DNA of 64,000 nucleotides from positions 186,001 through 250,000 of the forward strand of contig NZ_FOXA01000001.1 in NCBI RefSeq assembly GCF_900115595.1, given 5' to 3'. Source of the stretch: Tranquillimonas alkanivorans (GTDB lineage: Bacteria > Pseudomonadota > Alphaproteobacteria > Rhodobacterales > Rhodobacteraceae). Made by a program: the position numbers and the translations under genes. Positions 45,650-54,638 of this stretch are shown one piece after another. Each line of letters opens with the position of its first letter. The stretch's first letter is position 1. The notes beneath the pieces are model-generated. The model was not told the origin of the DNA. It searched no databases and worked only from the letters and a program-made list of their open reading frames with translations.

Positions 45650-46438
45650 ATGAAGATCGCCGACCTCGGTGACGTGAAGATCCATTACCGCGACGACGGC
45701 GATCCCTCCGGCGCGCCCGTCGTCTTCTCCAACTCTCTGGGGACCGACCTGCGGCTGTGGGACGACGTGCTGCCGCATCTGCCCGGCGGCCTGCGCCTGA
45801 TCCGCTACGACAAGCGCGGGCACGGCCTGTCCGACTGCCCGCCGGGCCCCTACTCGATGGGTGCGCTGGTGACGGATGCCGAGCGGCTTCTGGACCATCT
45901 GGGCGTGAAGGAGTGCGTGTTCGTCGGCCTGTCGATCGGCGGGATGATCGCGCAGGGGCTGGCGGTGAAGCGGCTGGACCTGGTGCGCGGCATGGTGATC
46001 TCGAACACCGCGGCCAAGATCGGCACGCCCGAGATGTGGCAGGAGCGGATCGACGGCGTGCGCAAGGGCGGGATCGAGGCTCTGGCGGACGCGGTTCTCG
46101 AACGCTGGTTCGCCAGGCCCTTCCGCGAAACCGACGCCTTCGCCGCCTGGCGCAACATGCTCGTCCGGCAGCCGGTCGAGGGCTATGCCGGCTGCTCGGC
46201 CGCCATCGCCGGGACCGACATGCTGGCCGCGACGGCGCAGCTCACCCTGCCCACGCTCGCCATCGCGGGGAGCGAGGACGGCTCCACCCCGCCGGATCTC
46301 GTGCGCGAGACGGCGGAGCTGGTGAAGGGCGCGCGGTTCGAGCTGATCCGCGGCGCGGGCCACCTGCCCTGCGTCGAGAAGCCCGAGGAATACGCGGCGC
46401 TGCTGACCGGCTTCCTGAAGGAGATCGGGCATGTTTGA
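45650..46438 (+). CDS. pcaD: 3-Oxoadipate enol-lactonase
   Basis: The 262-residue alpha/beta hydrolase opens beta-ketoadipate enol-lactone to beta-ketoadipate. The nucleophile elbow GLSIGGMIAQGLA (Ser at about 96), the oxyanion SNSLGTDLRLWDDVLPHL (about 27-44) and the His in GAGHLPCVEKPEEY (about 240) are present. GAGGACGCC precedes the ATG. It is followed by 159 nt that hold a large repeat, the only sizeable gap in this operon. Confidence 0.95.
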   Translation: MKIADLGDVKIHYRDDGDPSGAPVVFSNSLGTDLRLWDDVLPHLPGGLRLIRYDKRGHGLSDCPPGPYSMGALVTDAERLLDHLGVKECVFVGLSIGGMIAQGLAVKRLDLVRGMVISNTAAKIGTPEMWQERIDGVRKGGIEALADAVLERWFARPFRETDAFAAWRNMLVRQPVEGYAGCSAAIAGTDMLAATAQLTLPTLAIAGSEDGSTPPDLVRETAELVKGARFELIRGAGHLPCVEKPEEYAALLTGFLKEIGHV

Positions 46439-46448
46439 TGCCTGCTCA

Positions 46449-46537
46449 ACAGAGGGCAGCGACCGCCCGTGGTGGGCGCGGAAGCGCCCGCATTGGGGGC
46501 GGGCGGGCGCTGCCCGGGCCGCTTGGCGACCCGGGCG
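46449..46537. repeat. ~88-nt GC-rich folded repeat, copy A, inside the pca operon
   Basis: It is about 95 percent identical by eye to copy B at 54060-54144. The outer arms GGGCAGCG and CGCTGCCC pair, the next arms CCGCCCG and CGGGCGG pair, and the centre is GGGCGC-GGAA-GCGCCC. It lies between pcaD and pcaC, which are otherwise parts of one tight operon. Confidence 0.8.
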
Positions 46538-46597
46538 GATGAGCTTCACCCTAAAAAGTTACATCCACAACAGTTACACCCGCAACGGAGTCTCCGC

Positions 46598-46978
46598 ATG
46601 ACCGACCGTTACGATCAGGGCATGGCCACCCGCCGCCGGACGCTGGGCGATGCGCACGTGGACCGGGCCGAGGCGAACAAGACCGCGTTCGACGAACCGT
46701 TCCAGACGATGATCACCGAGGGCGCCTGGGGCACCGTGTGGTCGTCGGACAAGATCACGCCGCGCGAACGCTCGATGCTGACCATCGCACTGCTCGCTGC
46801 GCTGGGGAACTTCGAGGAAGTGGCGATGCACATCCGCGCCACCGCCAACACCGGTGCCAGCAAGGACGACGTGATCGAGGCGCTGATGCACGTCGCCGTC
46901 TATGCCGGGGTGCCGCGCGCGAACCACGCCATCAAGATCGCCAAGGAGACATACGCAGCCATGGAGGCCGAGAAATGA
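46598..46978 (+). CDS. pcaC: 4-Carboxymuconolactone decarboxylase
   Basis: PcaC decarboxylates 4-carboxymuconolactone to the enol-lactone used by PcaD. The 126-residue protein of the AhpD-like fold has [13 protein letters not shown] (about 11-23), [29 protein letters not shown] (about 44-72) and [31 protein letters not shown] (about 80-110), all standard for PcaC. It is not fused to PcaD, as it is in some actinobacteria. It overlaps pcaH (ATGA). Confidence 0.96.
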   Translation: MTDRYDQGMATRRRTLGDAHVDRAEANKTAFDEPFQTMITEGAWGTVWSSDKITPRERSMLTIALLAALGNFEEVAMHIRATANTGASKDDVIEALMHVAVYAGVPRANHAIKIAKETYAAMEAEK

Positions 46979-47802
46979 CCGCCCCTGCCGATGACAAGCG
47001 CGTCGGCGGCGAACCGAACGCCGCCTTCCGCGAAAAGAAGTCCGCCCCCGGCCAGACCCCGGGCGGCCAGCGCGACAACGTTGGCAACAGCTACTTCATG
47101 CGCGACCGCTCGTGGCATGCGCCGGCGCTGACGCCGCTCTACAAGACCTCGGTCACGCGCAGCCCGCAGCGCGCGCCTTTGTCCTTCGCCACCACGCTCA
47201 GCGAAGAGACGAGCCCGGTCTTCGGCAACGACACGCTCGGGCCGCTCGACAACGACCTGATCCACAACTTCGCCAGCGACCCGGCGGGCGCCATCGGGCC
47301 GCGCATCGTGGTCTATGGCCGCGTGATCGACGAGATGGGCCGCCCGGTGCCGAACACGCTGATCGAGGTGTGGCAGGCCAACGCCGGCGGGCGCTATCGC
47401 CACAAGAAGGAAGGCTATCTCGCCCCGCTCGATCCCAACTTCGGCGGCTGCGGGCGCACGATCACCGACGAAAACGGCTGGTTCGAATTCCGCACCATCC
47501 AGCCCGGCCCCTATCCGTGGCCCAACGGTCCCAACGACTGGCGCCCGGCGCATATCCACTTCTCGATCTTCGGCCACGCATTCGCGCAGCGCCTGATCTC
47601 GCAGTTCTATTTCGAGGGCGACCCGATGATCTGGCAGTGCCCGATCGTCAAGACTATCCCGACGAAAGAGGCGATCGAGACGCTGGTCGCCAAGCTCGAC
47701 ATGGGCGCGACGATCCCGATGGACGCCCGCGCCTACCGCTTCGACATCGTGCTGCGCGGACGCCGCCAGACGCTCTTTGAAAATCGGATGGAGGGCCTGT
47801 GA
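46975..47802 (+). CDS. pcaH: Protocatechuate 3,4-dioxygenase beta subunit
   Basis: PcaH carries the non-heme Fe(III) that cleaves the protocatechuate ring between the hydroxyls. In the 275-residue chain the expected ligands are Tyr141 (GGRYRHK), Tyr180 (PGPYPW), His193 and His195 (RPAHIHFS). The core begins near residue 75 with [32 protein letters not shown]. The first 35 residues are a hydrophilic extension somewhat longer than in Pseudomonas. It overlaps pcaC (ATGA) and pcaG. Confidence 0.97.
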   Translation: MTAPADDKRVGGEPNAAFREKKSAPGQTPGGQRDNVGNSYFMRDRSWHAPALTPLYKTSVTRSPQRAPLSFATTLSEETSPVFGNDTLGPLDNDLIHNFASDPAGAIGPRIVVYGRVIDEMGRPVPNTLIEVWQANAGGRYRHKKEGYLAPLDPNFGGCGRTITDENGWFEFRTIQPGPYPWPNGPNDWRPAHIHFSIFGHAFAQRLISQFYFEGDPMIWQCPIVKTIPTKEAIETLVAKLDMGATIPMDARAYRFDIVLRGRRQTLFENRMEGL

Positions 47803-48419
47803 TGATCCGCCAGCTCGACCGTTACAAGGAAACCCCGTCGCAGACCGCGGGCCCCTACGTGCACATCGGCTGCACGCCCAACTTCTGCGAGATCGGCGGC
47901 GTGTATCCGCACGACCTGGGCTCGAAGATGATCCTGGGCGACGTGAAGGGGCAGGAGATCACGATCCGCGGCACCGTCTTCGACGGCACCGGCACGCCTT
48001 TGCGCGACGCGCTGATCGAGGTCTGGCAGGCCGACGCCGAAGGGCTCTACAACTCGGTCAACGAGACCCGCGGGAAGGCCGATCCCAACTTCACCGGCTT
48101 TGGCCGCTCGCCCGGCGACATGGACACCGGCGAGTTCACGTTCCGGACGGTGAAGCCCGGGCGCGTCCCCTTCCGCGACGGCCGGCTGATGGCACCGCAT
48201 GTTACCTTCTGGATCGTGGCGCGGGGGATCAACATGGGCCTGCACACCCGGATGTATTTCGCCGACGAGGACGCGGCGAACAAGGAAGACCCGATCCTGT
48301 CGCGGATCGAGCACCAGAACCGGGTGCCGACGCTGATGGCGAAGCCCGAAGGCGAGAACGCCTATCGCTTCGACATCCACCTCCAGGGGGAAAACGAGAC
48401 GATCTTCTTCGACGTCTGA
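47802..48419 (+). CDS. pcaG: Protocatechuate 3,4-dioxygenase alpha subunit
   Basis: PcaG is the structural partner of PcaH in the dioxygenase. The 205-residue protein has the same beta-sandwich, with PSQTAGPYVHIGCTPNF near the N-terminus, ITIRGTVFDGTGTPLRDALIEVWQADAEG (about 49-77) and HVTFWIVARGINMGLHTRMYF (about 132-152). The iron ligands are absent at the corresponding sites, as expected for alpha. I prefer ATG 47802 (GGAGGG 6 nt upstream, TGATG overlap with pcaH) to the GTG one codon earlier. Confidence 0.96.
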   Translation: MIRQLDRYKETPSQTAGPYVHIGCTPNFCEIGGVYPHDLGSKMILGDVKGQEITIRGTVFDGTGTPLRDALIEVWQADAEGLYNSVNETRGKADPNFTGFGRSPGDMDTGEFTFRTVKPGRVPFRDGRLMAPHVTFWIVARGINMGLHTRMYFADEDAANKEDPILSRIEHQNRVPTLMAKPEGENAYRFDIHLQGENETIFFDV

Positions 48420-49130
48420 ATGGCAAATTTCCTGCTGATCCACGGGTCGTGCCACGGTGCCTGGTGCTGGCGCGACGTGCTGCCCCGTCTGAACGCGCGC
48501 GGCCATGCCGCGCGCGCCATCGATCTGCCGTCCCACGGTCACGACGTGACGCCGGTGGAGGAGGTCACGCTCGACCTTTACGCTCGTGCCATCGTCGAGG
48601 CCCTGGAGGGCCCGACCATCGTCGTCGGTCATTCCATGGCGGGCTTTCCGATAACCGCCGCGGCGGAACTCGCGCCGGAGAAGATCGCGCGGCTCGTCTA
48701 CCTCTGCGCCTATGTGCCGAGGCCCGGCAAGTCGCTGGTGGACCTGCGGCTCGAGGCGCCGCGCCAGCCGCTGATGAAGGCCGTCGTGAAATCCGCCGGC
48801 GGGAAGAGCTTCACCATAGACCCGGCGCAGGCGCCCGACGTCTTCTATCACGACTGTCCGGCCGAGGCGGTCGAGTACGCCGGGCAGCGCCTGTGCCCGC
48901 AGGCCATCCTGCCGCAGGCGACGCCGCTGGCACTGAACCGCGCGCCGTCGGTGCCGCGCAGCTACATCATATGCAACGACGACCGCACCATCCCGCCGGA
49001 ATACCAGCGCACCATGACCGAGGACTGGCCGGCCGAGGACGTCTTCGAGATGTACGCCTCGCATTCGCCATTCTTCTCGCAGCCCGGTAAGCTAGCCGAG
49101 ATCCTTTTCCAGATCGCCGAGAGACCATGA
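48420..49130 (+). CDS. Alpha/beta hydrolase of the plant-esterase-like (EstC/MES) type
   Basis: The 236-residue hydrolase starts FLLIHGSCHGAWCWRDVLPRLNARGH, with the HGxxHGAW oxyanion motif of the methylesterase/hydroxynitrile-lyase group. The nucleophile is Ser in VVGHSMAGFPITAAAE (about 63-78), and the likely His is in YASHSPFFSQP near 214. The gene is inserted in the pca operon with no gap to pcaG and an ATGA overlap with the next gene. Hydrolysis of an aromatic ester feeding pobA or pcaHG is a fair guess; it is distinct from PcaD. Confidence 0.85.
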   Translation: MANFLLIHGSCHGAWCWRDVLPRLNARGHAARAIDLPSHGHDVTPVEEVTLDLYARAIVEALEGPTIVVGHSMAGFPITAAAELAPEKIARLVYLCAYVPRPGKSLVDLRLEAPRQPLMKAVVKSAGGKSFTIDPAQAPDVFYHDCPAEAVEYAGQRLCPQAILPQATPLALNRAPSVPRSYIICNDDRTIPPEYQRTMTEDWPAEDVFEMYASHSPFFSQPGKLAEILFQIAERP

Positions 49131-49960
49131 CAAACCCCTGCATCATCTGCGTCGCCATCACCGGCTCGCTTCCCCGCAAAGAGAACAACCCCGCCGTGCC
49201 GATCACGGTCGAGGAGCAGATCGAGTCCACGCACGACGCGTTCGAGGCCGGCGCTTCCATCGCGCACTGCCACGTCCGCAACGACGACCAGACGCCCACC
49301 TCGGACCCCGAGCGGTTCGCGCGACTGAAGGAGGGGCTGGGAAAGCACTGCCCCGGCATGATCGTGCAGCTTTCGACCGGCGGCCGCTCGGGCGCTGGAA
49401 AGGAGCGCGGCGGAATGCTGCCGCTGCGGCCCGACATGGCCTCTTTGTCCGTGGGGTCGAACAACTTTCCCACCCGCGTCTACGAGAACCCGCCTGATCT
49501 GGTGGACTGGCTGGCCTCCGAGATGCTGAAGCACGACGTGAAGCCCGAGATCGAGGCCTTCGACCTGTCCCACATCGTGCAGGCCACGCGGATGGAGCAG
49601 GACGGGCGACTGAAGGGGCCGCTCTACGTCCAGTTCGTGATGGGCGTGAAGAACGCGATGCCCGCCGACGAGCCGATCTTCGACTTCTACATCGAGACGC
49701 TGAAGCGGCTGGCCCCCGACGCGCAGTGGTGCGGCGCAGGGATCGGGGCGAACCAGCTCAAGGTCAACGAGTGGTGCATCTCGAAGGGCGGGCACACGCG
49801 CACCGGACTCGAGGACAACGTGCGGCTCGACCGTGACACGCTCGCGCCGTCGAACGCGGCGCTGGTGAAGCGCGCGGCCGAGTTGTGCGAGAAGTTCGAG
49901 CGTCCCGTCGCCACCTGGCAGCAGGCGCGCGAGATCCTCGGCCTGAGGATGCCCGCCTGA
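49127..49960 (+). CDS. Beta-keto acid cleavage enzyme (BKACE, former DUF849)
   Basis: The 277-residue TIM-barrel enzyme belongs to the BKACE family, which cleaves beta-keto acids with acetyl-CoA to give acetoacetate and an acyl-CoA. The zinc residues His47 and His49 are in ASIAHCHVRN, and GGHTRTGLEDNVRL lies at about 222-235. Its overlap with both neighbours in the pca operon suggests beta-ketoadipate as substrate, giving succinyl-CoA plus acetoacetate in one step. Beta-ketoadipate activity is established for part of this family; assignment here is inference from context. Confidence 0.9.
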   Translation: MTNPCIICVAITGSLPRKENNPAVPITVEEQIESTHDAFEAGASIAHCHVRNDDQTPTSDPERFARLKEGLGKHCPGMIVQLSTGGRSGAGKERGGMLPLRPDMASLSVGSNNFPTRVYENPPDLVDWLASEMLKHDVKPEIEAFDLSHIVQATRMEQDGRLKGPLYVQFVMGVKNAMPADEPIFDFYIETLKRLAPDAQWCGAGIGANQLKVNEWCISKGGHTRTGLEDNVRLDRDTLAPSNAALVKRAAELCEKFERPVATWQQAREILGLRMPA

Positions 49961-51288
49961 TGCCCGCGACCCCCTTCGACAGCGCGATCTATCGCAATCT
50001 TCTGCACGACGCCGAGACGGCCAGGCTGTTCACGGATTCCGCCGAGGTCCGGGCGATGCTGCTGGTCGAGGGGGCGCTTGCCAAGGCGCAGGGCGCGGTC
50101 GGGCTGATCCCCGAAACGGCCGCCGCCGCCATTCACCGGGCGAGCCTGGAGGTGCAGGTGGACCCGGCCGCGCTGGCGGGCGAGACCGGGCGCAGCGCCG
50201 TGACGGTCCCGGCGCTGGTCAAGGCGTTCCGGAGCGAGATGCAGGCGCCAGAGCACGCGCAATTCGTCCACTGGGGCGCGACCAGCCAGGACATCATGGA
50301 GACGGCGCAGATCCTGCGCCTTCGGCAGGTCCTGGCGCTGTGGGAGGACAGGCTGCGCGAGACGGTGCGCGCGCTCGGCACGCTGGCCGAGGCGCATGCC
50401 GAGACGCCGATGCCGGGCCGGACCTATGGCCAGATCGCCAGCCCCACGAGCTTCGGCGCGCTGGTGGCGAGCTGGGGGATGCCGCTGATCCGCCACCTCG
50501 ACCGGCTTGAGCAGATGCGCCCGAGGCTGCTGTGCGTCAGCCTTTCGGGGGCGGCGGGCACTCTGTCGGTGATGGGCGAGAAGGGTCCCGAGGTGCGGAC
50601 CCGAATGGCCGAGGCGCTGGACCTGCGCGACCCGGGCACCTCGTGGCACGCCACCCGCGACACGGTGGGAGAACTGGGCGCGTGGATGACGCAGGTGACG
50701 GCCTCGCTGGGGAAGATGGGAGAGGACCTGCTCCTGATGACGCAGAGCGGCATCGCCGAGGTCCGGCTGGCCTCGACCGGCGGCTCGTCGACCATGCCGC
50801 AGAAGCAGAACCCGGTGGGGCCGTCCCTGCTGGTGGCGCTGGCGCGCCTGACGGCGGCGCTGAACGCCGCGGTGCAGGGGGCGGTCGTGCACCGCCAGCA
50901 GCGTGACGGAGCCGCGTGGTTCACCGAGTGGCTCACCCTGCCGCAGATGTGCTTCGCCACGGGCCGCGCCACTACGCTGGCGGTGGAGGTGTCGAAGGGG
51001 CTGTCGCCCGATGCCGACCGGATGGCGGCGCACATCGACGATGGGCTCGGCCTGATATATGCCGAGGCGCTGTCCTTCGCGCTGGCCGCCCACATGCCGC
51101 GCCCCGACGCGCAGGCGTCGGTCAAGGCGCTGTGTGGCGAGGCGCTGGAAACGCGCACGCCCCTGCCCGACCTGATGACCCGCGACCATCCCGGGCGCGA
51201 CTGGGCGGCGCTCTGCACCCCCGCCGCGCAACTGGGCACCGCGCCCGACCAGGCGCGTCGCTTCGCGCGGTCCGCCGCGGCGCTTTGA
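49960..51288 (+). CDS. pcaB: 3-Carboxy-cis,cis-muconate cycloisomerase
   Basis: PcaB lactonises the ring-cleavage product of PcaHG. The 442-residue protein is of the fumarase/ASL superfamily: FVHWGATSQDIMETAQILRLR (about 102-122), MPGRTYGQIASPTSFG (about 150-165) and the signature TGGSSTMPQKQNPVGP (about 273-288). TGATG overlap with the BKACE gene shows coupling. It ends the operon and is convergent with a DUF1127 gene with a 1-nt gap. Confidence 0.96.
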   Translation: MPATPFDSAIYRNLLHDAETARLFTDSAEVRAMLLVEGALAKAQGAVGLIPETAAAAIHRASLEVQVDPAALAGETGRSAVTVPALVKAFRSEMQAPEHAQFVHWGATSQDIMETAQILRLRQVLALWEDRLRETVRALGTLAEAHAETPMPGRTYGQIASPTSFGALVASWGMPLIRHLDRLEQMRPRLLCVSLSGAAGTLSVMGEKGPEVRTRMAEALDLRDPGTSWHATRDTVGELGAWMTQVTASLGKMGEDLLLMTQSGIAEVRLASTGGSSTMPQKQNPVGPSLLVALARLTAALNAAVQGAVVHRQQRDGAAWFTEWLTLPQMCFATGRATTLAVEVSKGLSPDADRMAAHIDDGLGLIYAEALSFALAAHMPRPDAQASVKALCGEALETRTPLPDLMTRDHPGRDWAALCTPAAQLGTAPDQARRFARSAAAL

Positions 51289-51289
51289 C

Positions 51290-51481
51290 CTAGAGCCAGA
51301 TCGCGTCGCGGAAGACGTGACGTGGAATGTCGTCGCGCTTGAGCCCCATGCGGGCCAGTTCGTCGTCTGACTTGGCGTTCAGCGCATCGATCTGGTCGGT
51401 GCGCGCGAGGCGCTCGAGATAACCGCGCGTGCGGCCCCCGGCGGAGGGGCGGGCGGTGGAGCGGAAACGTGCGAAAGCCAT
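51290..51481 (-). CDS. DUF1127 small protein
   Basis: The 63-residue protein has an Arg/Ser-rich N-terminus and the DUF1127 C-terminal motif LNAKSDDELARMGLKRDDIPRHVFRD (about 34-59). DUF1127 proteins are small, basic and abundant in alphaproteobacteria; some help RNA turnover and metabolic control. GGGAGGAAACC lies further upstream. The promoter must be in the 141 nt before tex ends. No partner is evident. Confidence 0.85.
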   Translation of the reverse strand: MAFARFRSTARPSAGGRTRGYLERLARTDQIDALNAKSDDELARMGLKRDDIPRHVFRDAIWL

Positions 51482-51622
51482 TTGGAAACCTCATGCGGTT
51501 GCAGGTGTGGTTTCCTCCCTGTCCGCTAAGCTAGGGGCACCTTCCGCCGCAGTGCAGCGCCAAATGCGAAGGGCGGCCCTGCACGATACGCATGGAACCG
51601 CCCCTCACCGTTCTTGGCCCGC

Positions 51623-53926
51623 TCAGCGCTTGTGCAGGGCGTCGCGCAATGCGGCGGCCATGGCACCGCCGCCCGTCTCCTCGCGCTGCGGCTTGCCCCG
51701 CGCGGGCTTGACGCCCCCGCGCTTCGGGCCGCCGTCCCGGGCCGCCTTCGCGGGCGCCTCGTCCCGTTGCTTCTTCATCGACAGGCCGATCCGCTTCCGG
51801 GCCACGTCCACCTCGGTCACGCGCACCGTCACCACGTCGCCGGCCTTCACCACCTCGTGCGGGTCCTTCACGAAGCGGTCGGCCAGTTGCGACACGTGCA
51901 CCAGCCCGTCCTGGTGCACGCCGATGTCCACGAAGGCGCCGAAGGCCGCCACGTTCGTCACCGTCCCCTCGAGCCGCATCCCCGGCTTGAGATCCTTGAT
52001 GTCCTCGACGCCCTCCGCGAACTTGGCCGTCACGAAAGCCGGGCGTGGGTCGCGGCCCGGCTTGGCGAGCTCCGAGAGGATGTCCCGCACGGTCGGCAGA
52101 CCGAAGCTGTCGTCCACGAAGTCGCGCGGATCGACCGACTTCAGCGCCGCCTCGTCGCCCATCAGCGTGCGCAGGTCGCGTCCGCAAGCCTTCACGATGC
52201 GCCGCGCCACGCCATAGGCCTCGGGGTGGACCGCCGAGGCGTCGAGCGGTTCGGCCCCGTCGCGGATACGCAGGAAGCCGGCGCACTGCTCGAACGCACG
52301 GGGCCCGAGGCGCGACACCTTCAGCAACTCCTTGCGGCTGCGGAACGCCCCGTTGGCGTTGCGGTGCGCGACGATGGCCTCGGCCAGTGACGGCCCCACA
52401 CCCGACACCCGCGCCAGCAGCGGGGCCGACGCCATGTTCAGGTCCACGCCCACCGCGTTCACCGCGTCCTCGACCACCGCATCCAGCGACCGGCCCAGCT
52501 GATACTGGTCCACGTCGTGCTGGTACTGGCCCACGCCGATCGCCTTCGGCTCGATCTTCACCAGCTCGGCCAGCGGGTCCTGCAGCCGCCGCGCGATCGA
52601 GACCGCGCCGCGCAAGGAGACGTCCAGCCCCGGAAACTCCCGCGCCGCCAGTTCCGAGGCCGAGTAGACCGAGGCCCCGGCCTCGGACACGATCACCTTG
52701 GTCGGCTTGGGCGCAGGCAGCGCCGCCAGCACCTCGCCCACCAGCTTCTCGGTCTCGCGGCTCGCCGTGCCGTTTCCGATGGCGATCAGCTCGACGCCGT
52801 GCTTGCGGATCAGCCCCGCCAGCGTCGCCTGCGCCCCGCGCACATCGTTCTTCGGCTGGAAGGGATAGACCGTGTCCGTGTCCAGCACCTTCCCCGTCGC
52901 GTCCACCACAGCGACCTTCACGCCCGTCCGCACGCCGGGGTCGAGGCCCATCGTCGCCCGCGCCCCCGCCGGCGCGGCCAGCAGCAGGTCCTTGAGGTTG
53001 CGGGCGAAGACGCGGATCGCCTCTTCCTGCGCCCGTTGGCGCAGTTGGCCCATCAGGTCCATCATCATCGAAAGGCTCAGCTTCACCCGCCACGTCCAGC
53101 GCGCGACGTCCGCGAGCCAGAGGTCACCCGGCCGCTCGCCCTGCACGTCCAGTGCCGCGCGGATCATACCCTCGACCCGCGGCAGCCCCTCGGCCTGCTC
53201 GGGCCCGATATCCAGGCTCAGCACCCCCTCGTTGCTGCCCCGCATCATGGCGAGCGCGCGGTGGCTCGGCACGTCGGCCCAGCGTTCGGAATGGGCGAAG
53301 TAGTCCGAGAACTTCGCGCCCTTCTCCTCCTGCCCCTCGACCACGCGCGCGCTCATCAGCGCGTTCTTCTGCAGGAACGTCCGCAGCCGTCCGATCAGGT
53401 CGGCATCCTCGGTCAGCCGCTCGGCGATGATGTCGCGCGCCCCGTTCAGCGCGGCCTTCACGTCCGGCACGGCGTCGGTGACGTAGCCCTCGGCCAGCGC
53501 CTTCGGCTCCGCCCCTCGATCGGACAGAATGGCGTCGGCCAGCGGCTCCAGCCCGTTCTCGCGCGCGATCATCGCCTTGGTGCGCCGCTTGGGGCGGAAC
53601 GGCAGATAGAGGTCCTCGAGTTCGGTCTTGCTGGTGGCATCTGCGATCTTGCCCTCCAGCTCGTCCGTCAGGTTCCCCTGCTCGCGGATGGTGTCGAGGA
53701 TCGTCGCCCGCCGCGCCTCCATCTCGCGCAGGTAGCTCAGCCGGTCGGACAGGGTGCGCAGCTGGCTGTCGTCCAGCCCGCCCGTCGCCTCTTTCCGGTA
53801 TCGCGCGACGAAGGGCACGGTCGCCCCGCCGTCGAGCAGCGCCGCCGCCGCGGCCACCTGGTCGGGGCGCGCGCCGATCTCGGCCGCGATGGTCTGGGCG
53901 ATGCGTCTGGTGGTGTCCTGGGGCAT
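51623..53926 (-). CDS. tex: RNA-binding transcription accessory protein Tex
   Basis: The 767-residue Tex protein has the full domain series: an N-terminal helical region with [21 protein letters not shown] (about 39-59), the YqgF-like RNase H domain near 320-450 ([17 protein letters not shown]), HhH motifs around 490-560 ([22 protein letters not shown]) and a C-terminal S1 domain at about 640-715 ([38 protein letters not shown]). A Lys/Arg-rich tail ends it. Tex is a conserved factor for RNA polymerase and stress or toxin-gene expression. ATG 53926 is chosen; longer frames read into the repeat. Confidence 0.95.
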   Translation of the reverse strand: MPQDTTRRIAQTIAAEIGARPDQVAAAAALLDGGATVPFVARYRKEATGGLDDSQLRTLSDRLSYLREMEARRATILDTIREQGNLTDELEGKIADATSKTELEDLYLPFRPKRRTKAMIARENGLEPLADAILSDRGAEPKALAEGYVTDAVPDVKAALNGARDIIAERLTEDADLIGRLRTFLQKNALMSARVVEGQEEKGAKFSDYFAHSERWADVPSHRALAMMRGSNEGVLSLDIGPEQAEGLPRVEGMIRAALDVQGERPGDLWLADVARWTWRVKLSLSMMMDLMGQLRQRAQEEAIRVFARNLKDLLLAAPAGARATMGLDPGVRTGVKVAVVDATGKVLDTDTVYPFQPKNDVRGAQATLAGLIRKHGVELIAIGNGTASRETEKLVGEVLAALPAPKPTKVIVSEAGASVYSASELAAREFPGLDVSLRGAVSIARRLQDPLAELVKIEPKAIGVGQYQHDVDQYQLGRSLDAVVEDAVNAVGVDLNMASAPLLARVSGVGPSLAEAIVAHRNANGAFRSRKELLKVSRLGPRAFEQCAGFLRIRDGAEPLDASAVHPEAYGVARRIVKACGRDLRTLMGDEAALKSVDPRDFVDDSFGLPTVRDILSELAKPGRDPRPAFVTAKFAEGVEDIKDLKPGMRLEGTVTNVAAFGAFVDIGVHQDGLVHVSQLADRFVKDPHEVVKAGDVVTVRVTEVDVARKRIGLSMKKQRDEAPAKAARDGGPKRGGVKPARGKPQREETGGGAMAAALRDALHKR

Positions 53927-54059
53927 GGGGGGTCCGGGATTCTCGGGAGATGGGGAGAGGGAGAGGGAGAGTAGCGGGGTGCGGGGCCGCCGCCAATGGG
54001 GTGGACGGAGAGAGGCGCGACGGAAGCGGAAGCCCGCGGAGCATTTGAATGGTGTGCCG

Positions 54060-54144
54060 ACAGAGGGCAGCGGCCGCCCGTGGTGGGCGCGGAAGCGCCC
54101 GCCTGGGGGGCGGGCGGGCGCTGCCCGGGCCGCTGGCCCGGGCG
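54060..54144. repeat. ~88-nt GC-rich folded repeat, copy B
   Basis: It has the same sequence as copy A with a few substitutions and a 2-3 nt deletion near the right end. It lies upstream of tex and of the FNR-type promoter. Its nested arms and GGAA-capped central hairpin are conserved between the copies. Confidence 0.8.
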
Positions 54145-54214
54145 TGCAAGCCGAGAGCGCGGCACAGGTCTCTGGCAGACGTGGCACCGTCACAGCATGC
54201 ACCTCCTAAACTCG

Positions 54215-54228
54215 TTGACCTGCATCAA
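54215..54228 (+). promoter_or_regulatory. FNR/FnrL-type box in a class-II promoter position
   Basis: TTGACCTGCATCAA fits the FNR consensus TTGAT-N4-ATCAA with one change. A TCTAAT -10 at 54249-54254 puts the start near 54261, so the box is centred about 40 nt upstream, the class-II activation position. It would couple expression of the SHOCT gene, and perhaps copA, to low oxygen. Confidence 0.65.
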
Positions 54229-54296
54229 GGCGCCGCGCCGCGCCCGCGTCTAATCAGCAGTCAAAGGCGCACCCGCCGCACAAGAAGGAGCACCCC

Positions 54297-54611
54297 ATGT
54301 CCTCACGCATCGCACGCATCGCCGCGCCGCTCACCCTGCTTGCCGCGCCCGCCATCGCGCAGCCCTACAACGACGGCTACTATCATCACATGGACGGCTG
54401 GGGCTTCGGCCTCATGGGCTTCGGCATGATGATCCTGTTCTGGGGCGGTCTCGCCGTCCTGATCGTCCTCGCCATCCGCTGGCTGGGCGACGGGGGCGGC
54501 CAGCCGCTCGGCCGCAAGCCCTCGCCCCTCGACACGCTGAAGGAGCGTCTGGCCCGCGGCGAGATCGACGTCGAGGACTACGAGGCGCGGCGGAAAATCC
54601 TCGAGGGCTGA
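54297..54611 (+). CDS. SHOCT-domain small membrane protein ahead of copA
   Basis: The 104-residue protein has an N-terminal signal peptide (MSSRIARIAAPLTLLAAPAIA), a short periplasmic segment rich in Tyr, His and Met (YNDGYYHHMDGWGFGLMGFGMM), one membrane span (about 40-62) and a C-terminal SHOCT motif (PLDTLKERLARGEIDVEDYEARRKIL, about 77-102). The Met/His-rich part is suitable for copper binding, which fits its place before copA. Expression is probably FnrL-controlled. Exact role unknown. Confidence 0.85.
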   Translation: MSSRIARIAAPLTLLAAPAIAQPYNDGYYHHMDGWGFGLMGFGMMILFWGGLAVLIVLAIRWLGDGGGQPLGRKPSPLDTLKERLARGEIDVEDYEARRKILEG

Positions 54612-54638
54612 GCCCTCGCGAAGGCGTGAAGGAACATC

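Larger units (their letters stand above)
53927..54296. other. 370-nt divergent region between tex and the copper operon
   Basis: It holds the ~88-nt repeat copy B (54060-54144), an FNR-type box (54215-54228) and a -10-like TCTAAT (54249-54254). AAGAAGGAG precedes the ATG at 54297. Frames on either strand through the repeat translate to Arg/Gly/Pro-rich nonsense. Confidence 0.6.

Noticed and set aside
46469-46597. N-terminal extension of pcaC and short frames in the repeat
   Set aside because: They translate the ~88-nt repeat; pcaC homologues begin at the ATG at 46598.
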